64,000 bases of DNA from Nelumbo lutea (lineage: Eukaryota > Streptophyta > Magnoliopsida > Proteales > Nelumbonaceae). This document shows positions 57,004 to 64,000 of this stretch, piece by piece. Made by a program: the position numbers and the translations under genes. The DNA lies in contig JAKGHH010000002.1 of assembly GCA_022828595.1 (NCBI GenBank), positions 87,884,076 to 87,948,075 on the forward strand, written 5' to 3'. The stretch's first letter is position 1; every line of letters starts with the position of its first letter. The notes under the pieces are model-generated. The model was not told where the DNA came from, did no database searches, and saw nothing but the letters and a program-made list of their open reading frames with translations.

Positions 57004-57497
57004 ATGGTTTTTAAAACCGACCCAGAAATAGAACTGCTATGGGCACCATTTTCTGATTCGGCGGTTCAACCATTTGGGTCGAATGGTTCGACCCGTGACA
57101 TCATAAATAAATAAAAAACAAAAAATACTTATATATAATAAAAAATACTATATAAATTTAAATAAAATAAAAAATAAAGGAAAAAAACAACATATGAAGA
57201 AATTAAAATATCTAAATATAAAAATAATAAAATACAAAAAATACAAAAAAAATTGAAAAAAAATGCAGAAAATTTTCCAAAAAATATAGAAAACTTTCCA
57301 AAAAATACAAAAGAAGTAGGGGCTGAAGTACCTCCTGCAACTGGTGATGTCTGTGCACAAAATTTATACAGAGGCATAGAAAGATAATGAACGGTATAAC
57401 TGTCCTTTCTTGATATTTTTCCAAAAAAGTTATTCTACTTTTGATTATTTTATAAAAATATTATTTTCTGTTAATATACAGGATAAAAAGTTGCCCC
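57004..57497. repeat. A-rich repeat and MULE-like terminus (inverted copy of 32310)
   Basis: 57120-57300 is almost pure A with AAATA/ACAAAA phrases and gives spurious Phe-rich open stretches on the minus strand. 57370-57497 read on the minus strand matches 32310-32440 (GGCAACTTTTTATCC, AATAATATTTTTATAAAATAA, TTCATTATCTTTCTATGCC). Confidence 0.5.
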
Positions 57498-58971
57498 TCC
57501 ACAATCAAAATTTTGAAAGCCATTATAGACCGGTGATCATTTTCTGCCCGGCCCGCAAAACCTGACTAAAATGTTTCAGACCTGGGTCCAGGCCTGCAAA
57601 TTTTATTTGAGCCTGCGCTTATTGGCCCAATACTTACTGAGACAGCGCATATATGTTACGGGAATTCAAGCTGTGAACATTCTCAAAGCACAGCCATCCA
57701 GCAGCACACCTTCCCATGAATTGAACTAACATTGGGACATATTCTCGATGTGTGGTAGAATGACATTCTTTCAGAATTTATAGCACCTGTAATATTAGCA
57801 TAAAATCAGGCCCAGCCAGACCTGGGTTTATGTTTCAGGCTCAAAACCAATGTCGGACTAGAACTATTGCCCTTATTACAGGGGCAAAGCTCCTCAGACC
57901 GGCCCATAGTAAACCCCTGGCCCTCTCACAACCAATTCAACTTTCCTCTCTGTCGGGAATTAAGGGGATGTTTGGTATTAATGTATTTATTTAATAAACA
58001 TTATGTAAAAAAAAAACCTAATTTTTGACATTTTTCTAATAAACCAATTTTTACATTAATTAAAAACCAATAAAGTAAAAAATAGTTGGTTTTTCCTGAT
58101 CAGTCGCAGCAATGCACCTTTCGATTTCCTTTCATCCGTACGTTGTGTGTTTTCCACGTGTAGTCAAGGAAGACAAGGGAGGAGGAATTCTTGTCCATCC
58201 CATGCGTCACGCCTGTCCTACCCGAGATCCACGCGATAATTGTCGCCTGATATTAGTCAGAAGAAAGGGATATCCTCCAATCCGGCACTGACACGAAACA
58301 GTGCCAGCTACTGTATCACGGAGATGACCACCTAAAAGACCAACAGATCAAAGTCGATATCTCGGGTAGAGCCCACCCGGCGGCGGTCCAACCTCGTTTC
58401 ACCAAAGACCTGTCAAATGTCTTATGGTGTATATTTCAAATCTCTTCTTTTCATGGTGATTTCAAATCTCCTCTATCTCAACACCTGTCACATGTTAGAT
58501 TGGTTGTCCTTCTGTCTACTGTCTGTGTCTGATGCGTGATCAATTAATGTGTTCTTCTACGCGGGCCCTACAGGTTTTAAGGATTTTTACAGGGGATGAG
58601 CTGTATTTGGGCCTCAAGTTACAATCGTCCATGGCGGGCCCATACATCATGATGATTTTCTAATTTTCTTCTTTCTTTTATCACACATGCTTCATAGTTG
58701 AAATGCGCAAGTGGATAGGAGGCTGTTTGTTAAAACGTCAAATTGGCGTTTCTTACTGCTAAGGGGATGAAGTCTAATCATTCTGGCTACAGTGATTCTC
58801 ATCACATAAATCTCTCATTAATTTATAACGATGAGCCAACAACTTTTCATGTACTAAAAGCAACCTAGTGTAACTTGGGATGGGCTGAAACATCTTTTAT
58901 GAGCTATACATGACAAATCTCAAGATAGAGAGAGCAATCTCGGCCTTTGGATTGATTGACAATGATTTATG
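57498..58971. other. Intergenic DNA, promoter-like patch
   Basis: No gene recognised. 58090-58440 is more GC-rich with single motifs such as CCACGTGTAG (G-box-like) and ATATCTCGGGTAG; it resembles a plant promoter but no gene follows in the window. The rest is AT-rich with common dispersed-repeat phrases. Confidence 0.35.
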
Positions 58972-59768
58972 TGTTGAGATTTATTTATTTTTTTTTCATT
59001 TAGTACTTTTGGGTCCAAGACCCAACAATTTATGTTTGATTTTATGTTATTAACATCAACCGCCCTATTAAGGGCATATTGGTTATTATATTCTCTTTTA
59101 TTTAATAAGTATATAAGCTATTAAGTGGGGCGAGCCAGATTGGCTTTTGGCTTCTCCCCTCTCTTCTTCTCTTTCTTCTTTTCTTTTCTATTAAGAAACT
59201 CTTCTTTTCCTTTCTTTTATTTCTGCTATCAAATCAAATTATAGTTCTGAATTTCTTATTTGGTATTAGAGCACCTTTTTAGCTAAGATTTTTTCAAGTT
59301 TTCCCCCAAGCAGCCTTAAATCAGTGATTACGTGGTGAATTAGAGAGCTGATCGAAAACTTAAAAAAAGGCCCAATTTTTGGTGGATCTAGAACCCCTTG
59401 TGTCAAATCTTGGGTTGATCATTGAAATTAAAAAAACTAAAAAGGAGGAAGTAGGACTCAAGTTTTATTGGATATATTCCTTAATGTTTTCCAAAAGGGG
59501 GAAATTCAATTTCTAGTGATTTCTAAGGTCTTGAGAGGGAGCGGCAACCTCTTTTCCTATTTCTATCGGTTCCTAGGAGGCTAAGAATCTCTCTGAGTGA
59601 AGGTTTTTTGGTGACATTAGTTTGGTTGAAGCTTCTAAAGGATATCAATTTGTTTTTAGAGGTTTTTACTTGTCTACAACTAAATTTTAAATTGTTCTGG
59701 GAATTATGGAGGGTGGTAGAGTAGAACACAAGTCTATGGGTGAAATGTGACCAAGTGTAGGTAATACT
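58972..59768 (+). mobile_element. 5' end of a small copia element
   Basis: Proposed 5' LTR from TGTTGAGATTTATTT (58972) to near 59258, with a TATA box TATATAA at 59110-59116 and a pyrimidine-rich R/U5. It is followed by TGGTATTAGAGC (59261-59272), a primer-binding site for initiator tRNA-Met with one change, then about 500 bases of leader to GGAGGGTGGTAGAG. The element is cut at 59768 by the large copia element. Confidence 0.5.
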
Positions 59769-61671
59769 TGAAGGGATTAGAGATCCATCATATGGATGGC
59801 CGAACCCTGCAGGTAGGTTAAGCGAAATTTCAAAAATTTCCTCTTCTTTCATCTGGAAATCACATTCCCTGTTTTAGAAAATCTGTATTTTCAAGGATCA
59901 ATCTTGAACCATAAACCGAACCAGATCTCAAACCAGAAGCAGGAGAGGGATATACCTGATACGGAGAAATAATATCTCCCAATGGAGGTGTTCACGCCCA
60001 AGGAAGGAACAAAAAACTGCTCCCACTGAAGATGGCGCAGTGTAGGATGAAGCAGAATCAACAATGTACATCCAACAAACCGAACACTTCACAAGAATTC
60101 GCTGGAGGTTGTGAGCACAACTTCAGATCAGCCTTTCTCAAAAAGCTGATATCAAGATCCAATTTTGATCGTTTCTGCTTGAAAGAGGAGATCGAACTAG
60201 CAGTTATGGTGGCGACAGGAAGGATGCGACAAGGAGAAAATAGCTTAGTCTCACTGGGTGCTATGTTCTCTCTCTGATTTGAATGTGATGATCTTCTAAA
60301 AGCTACCGTCCCCTTCTCCTTTTATAACCTTAAAGGGATTATCTCCTAATCCCATTAGGAGTTGCTGATCCAAATCATATTTGGATCTGAATTCCCTTTA
60401 AGAGATAAAGATAGACCCTTATCTTATCTGCAAATTAGATCAACCATCTCCTAATCTTATCAGGAGGTTTCCATATCTGAATCTGTATTCAGATTTGAAC
60501 TCTCTGAGTGGACAGGATAAGACCCTACCCTATCTGCTAATCTAATCTCAGATTTGTTCATTTATTTAATTGAACAAATCAGCCCAGTTCGAAATGGGCT
60601 TTAAGCCCAATAAGTATATGTGCTCACTTAGCCTTCCAAACTGCTGCCTAGTTGGGCTTCCTTGTATGGCATGGGATCCAAGCATTAATTTACACATTAG
60701 CCACAAGGGTTTGACCCAACCTTTGTTACAAGGCCTAGTCGAATTCACTAGAAAGCCCAGTGAACCCCCTAAGCCCATCACATGGACTCTATGGGCCCAA
60801 CACTTACACTAAGTGGTGCCTCGGCCAATCCACCTAGTAACACCCAGGGACTATGGGCATATGCAAGATTAGCTCATCAGATATTACCCTCAATGGTCTT
60901 ACACTTAACCTCTCAGCCCATAACGATCATACACTGCCCGACAAGAGAGGATCTCTCCCTCGGCTACAAGGAACAGTGCTGAACTCTCTACTCACATGGA
61001 TCCCGGGAATTAAAACCTTTTTGCAAACAATTTGAAACCGTAATATATATTTATATCCGTATATAAAATATATTTTGCAAAACAAATCTCAATGATTGAA
61101 ATCGGCTGCCGGTAGTCTTGGTTTCCATCATTACCTTTTTCCGACAAAGGGGCTGATCCTGTCACTATGATCACCCACTCAGATGAATTCTCAGACTGTC
61201 CCAACAAACCCAAGTTTTGACCCCTCTAAGGATCTCACTGGTTGGCATATCAAAGATAGCCCAATCCGACACCTAGTGTAGTATCATAATCGAGTCTAGG
61301 GGTCAGGTGTAACTTTCCAGTTTTTCCCACTAATCTCCAAGGTCCAGGGCAATACTGGAAATTTGGTCTGGCTCAGGGTTTCAAGTAAACCTACACTGCA
61401 TGTGCTTTGGGTCTCACCCTGGCAGCTAAGAAAGGCTACCCCAACACTTGGCGGCACACCAGTGTCAGCCTTAGCAGGATAAATCTCCCCATACATATCC
61501 AACGACTGTGAACATTATAAACTAACATGAATCTCGTTAAGTGTCTAGTCTAAGGGTATTACACATAAACATACCACAAGAACATGAATCAAATATGTAC
61601 TTTATTCATTTACAATAAATGTCATAAGTACATCAATCTAATTGGAGCTAAGGGCATACAACTGTCTAACA
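59769..61671 (-). repeat. 3' LTR of a second large copia element (minus strand)
   Basis: Minus strand TGTTAGACAGTTGTATGCCC at 61671 to CTCTAATCCCTTCA at 59769, 1903 bp. It is homologous to the LTRs at 34145 and 43264 but clearly diverged, especially at 60000-60330, where it has a minus-strand TATA box TATAAAAGG (60326-60318) not seen in the others. The polypurine tract (minus CAAGTGGGAGC) adjoins at 61672. Confidence 0.85.
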
Positions 61672-61685
61672 GCTCCCACTTGCAC

Positions 61686-62057
61686 TTAGGTCCAATCTGG
61701 TATAAGCCGGAGTCCCAAACTTTGCACGTGTTCCTCAAACACTTTCTGTGTTAATAGTTTAGTCAATGGGTCTGCTACATTTTCCGCTAATACTACCCTT
61801 TGAATCAGGACGTCCCCTCTACCAACAATCTCCAGCAGTACATGGTACTTCCTCTTGATGTGCTTCGACTTCGAGTCGGCTCGTGGCTCCTTAGCCTGAA
61901 CAATCGCTCTGTTGTTGTCACACAACAATGGGATGGGTGATGTGCTGGACGGAACTACTCCCAATTCGCGAATGAACTTTTTCATCTACACGACTTCCTT
62001 GGTAGCTTCACTTGCGGCAATGTATTTGGCTTCGGTTGTGGAGTCTGCCATGGACCC
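61686..62057 (-). pseudogene. Copia RNase H (second copy)
   Basis: Minus strand. The frame 61985-61686 encodes IPLLCDNNRAIVQAKEPRA, SKSKHIKRKYHVL and NVADPLTKLL to the stop near the polypurine tract. The preceding part (TTEAKYIAASEATKEVV) is followed by a stop just before MKKFIREL. This part is better preserved than in the first copy. Confidence 0.88.
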
Positions 62058-63230
62058 CTATTTGCTGCTTTTCCAGTAAGCAACACACAATCCTATCATG
62101 AAAACATACCCAAATGTAGACTTTTTATCATCTGGATCCGACTGGAAATCGGCATCAGTATACCCCTGGATCTGTAGTGAGCTACCATCGAAAACCAGAC
62201 AAAACTCTTTTGTCCTTCGAAGGTACTTAAGTATATTTTTCACAGCGGTCCAGTGCTCCTGCCCTGGGTTGGCCTGGAATCTGCATACCACACTCACTAC
62301 CCGAGCAATGTCAGGACAAGTGCACAACCTGACATACATGATGCTCCCTACGACTGAGGCATAGGGAACGTCCTTCATGCCCTCAATCTCCTCAGAAGTC
62401 TTGGGAGACATCTTTTTGGAGAGAGTAACTTTGTGCCTGAAAGGAACATTTCCCTCAATCTCCGCTTTGATCTATCTCTATAGAGTCGAAGACCCAGTAT
62501 ATAGGAGGCTTCTCCAAGATCTTTCATGGAGAATTGCTATGAAAGCCATACTTCCACTGTAGTCAACATTCCTATATCATTTCCAATGAGTAGAATGTCA
62601 TCATCATACAGAACTAAGAACGCAACATTATCCCCACTGGACTTCCTGTAAACACAGGGTTCATCCGGGTTCTGCTAAAAGTCAAACTTTTTGATGATAG
62701 AGTCAAACCAGATGTTCCAACTCCTAGAAGTTTGCTTAAATCCATATATGGATTTATTTAACTTACATACCATGTGTTCCTGACCCATAGCTATGAAACC
62801 TTACGGTTGCTGCATATAGATAGATATCTTTAGTAAGATTTCCATTCAGGAACGCAGATTTGACATTCATTTGCCAAATCTCGTAGTCATGGTATGCTGT
62901 TACAGTTAGTAGGATCCGAATGGATTTAATCATGGCCATGGGCGAAAAGGTTTTCTCATAATCGATGCCCTCTTTCTGAATATACCCTTTCACTACTAGA
63001 CGAGTTTTGTAGGTCTCAACCTTACCATCTGGTTCCTTCATCCTCTTATAGATCCATTTGCAATCAATTGCTTTTACCCCGGGGGGTAGATCCATTAGAG
63101 TCCAGACTCCATTGGTCTCCATTGAGTCCATCTCAGCTTTCATGGCATCTACCCACTTCAGGGAATCTATGTCCAACATAGCTTCCGCATAAGTCACAGG
63201 ATCCTCCTCACTAGTCAAGGCTTCCACCAA
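62058..63230 (-). pseudogene. Copia reverse transcriptase (second copy)
   Basis: Minus strand in at least three frames. 63230-62763: WVDAMKAEMDSMETNGVWT, CKWIYKRMKEPDGKVETY, EKTFSPMAMIKSIR, MNVKSAFLNGNL (the first catalytic Asp of MDVK is replaced by Asn). 62760-62412: SIYGFKQTSRSW-like remains and YDDD at 62608-62597 where YVDD is usual. 62411-62058: MSPKTSEEIEGMKDVPYAS, ARVVSVVCRFQANPGQEHW and GYTDADFQSDPDDKKSTFG of the RNase H connection. Confidence 0.85.
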
Positions 63231-63239
63231 GTAACTATC

Positions 63240-64000
63240 CTAGTCATAGCCAAAATGGACTAGTGGCTTGGATACCTGGGTAGATCTTCTAGGTTGGTCA
63301 ATACCTGGAACCTGTGGGACACCTCCCACTGACCCTGAGCTCTCCTCATCAAGAACTATTTCCTGATGATATAAGTCCAAGATATAATCATTTTCCAAGA
63401 ATTGTGCATTACAATGGCATAACACCTTCTGCTCACTTGGATCATAGAATAGGTAATCCACTGAGCCTTTGGGGTAGCCTATGAATAGGTAACGACTGGT
63501 CTTGGATTTCAACTTGTCCGCACTCGTTCTTTTAACATGTGCAGGACAACCCCAAATCTTCAAGTGTCTAACACTTGGTTTCTTTCCGGTCCAAAGTTCG
63601 TATGGAGTATTCAGAACCGATTTGGTTGGAACCCGATTCAACACGTAAATCACAATCTCTAATGCGTAATCCCTAAAGGATGTGGGTAACTATGAGTGTA
63701 CGAGAAGTGACCGGACCATATCCAATAAGGTTATATTCCTCCTCTCTGAAACACCATTAAGTTGTGGTGTAGCAAGAGGAGCCAACTGTGGTACTATCCC
63801 GTTGACCTTCAAGTAGTCCCTAAATTCGTCAGAGAGATATTCGCCTCCTCAATCTGATCAAAGGGCCTTAATTTCTCTCCCTAATTGTTTCTCGACCTCT
63901 TGTCTGAAATCTTTAAACTTTTTAAAGGATTTGGACTTGTGTCTCATTTGGTACAAGTAACCATACCGAGAATAGTCATCAGTAAATGTAATGAAATACA
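63240..64000 (-). pseudogene. Copia integrase (second copy), cut by window edge
   Basis: Minus strand. 63653-63240 gives the C-terminal part (TPYELWTGKKPSVRHLKIWG, RYLFIGYPKGSVDYLFYDP). Toward the window edge the core is readable in broken form: GGEYLSDEF with the second Asp preceding and NGVSERR with the catalytic Glu, with stops between. The first Asp, protease and gag lie outside. Confidence 0.85.

Noticed and set aside
57129..57424. Phe/Ile-rich minus-strand frames
   Set aside because: Translations of an A-rich low-complexity tract.
1..64000. tRNA, rRNA and known small RNA genes
   Set aside because: I scanned for tRNA-like box pairs and conserved rRNA phrases and found none beyond retroelement primer-binding sites; short RNAs could be missed by eye.

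Overview
This 64 kb window is nuclear DNA of a flowering plant, dominated by repeats. It holds nested Ty3/gypsy and Ty1/copia LTR retrotransposons, hAT-, Tourist- and Mutator-type elements without transposase, microsatellites, AT-rich intergenic DNA and spliceosomal GT..AG introns. I see no bacterial operons. The species cannot be fixed from the sequence. One ordinary plant gene is recognisable: a short ARGOS/ORGAN SIZE RELATED (OSR) protein at about 29.4-29.7 kb. Every retroelement coding region here carries stops or frameshifts, so these are fossils.

Layout. 1-4614: 3' half of a Tat-type gypsy element (archaeal-type RNase H, broken integrase), an antisense three-exon gene transcribed against pol, then the 3' LTR. 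4615-5891: pyrimidine-rich unassigned DNA. 5892-7066: 3' remnant of a copia element. 7557-8160: a tandem repeat of about 170 bp. 8235-10000: 3' end of a second Tat element whose LTR is split by a 518-bp hAT MITE with an 8-bp target duplication. 10001-14691: AT-rich, decayed repeats. 14692-20039: an LTR-internal-LTR-internal-LTR array of a small non-autonomous Tat-like element with 5-bp target duplications only at its outer ends. It sits in an older diverged tandem repeat that resumes to about 21.7 kb. 22-29.2 kb: intergenic DNA with a foldback element, an abutting Mutator-like element and a Tourist MITE. 29238-29746: the OSR gene. 29.75-32.3 kb: more GC-rich intergenic DNA.

32.3-48.7 kb is a nest four levels deep. 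A gypsy-like LTR fragment contains an Athila-type LTR (minus strand). That LTR is split by a copia element (34145-45106, TSD CTAAT), whose integrase is split by a 1.5-kb solo gypsy LTR (near-matching TSD TTAGG/TTAAG). The Athila pol (minus) runs to about 48.65 kb and abuts a Tat-type gypsy element, also minus, from about 48.9 to 55.4 kb. 55.4-57.5 kb holds repeats, including an inverted copy of the 32.3-33.1 kb segment. 57.5-59.0 kb is promoter-like intergenic DNA. 59.0-59.8 kb is the 5' end of a small copia element, interrupted by a second copy of the large copia family (minus strand, 59769 to beyond the window end).

How the parts work together. The Tat elements share a polypurine tract, LTR 5' terminus and TATA context with the small non-autonomous array, which points to cross-mobilisation. 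The most unusual feature is the Tat antisense gene: its own TATA box, two clean introns, and a tail-to-tail overlap with integrase. Antisense genes are known in some Tat/Grande elements, so the category is not new, but this copy gives a readable gene structure. The other notable items are the tandem LTR array, the duplicated primer-binding site in the large copia element, and the amber codon in the OSR gene.
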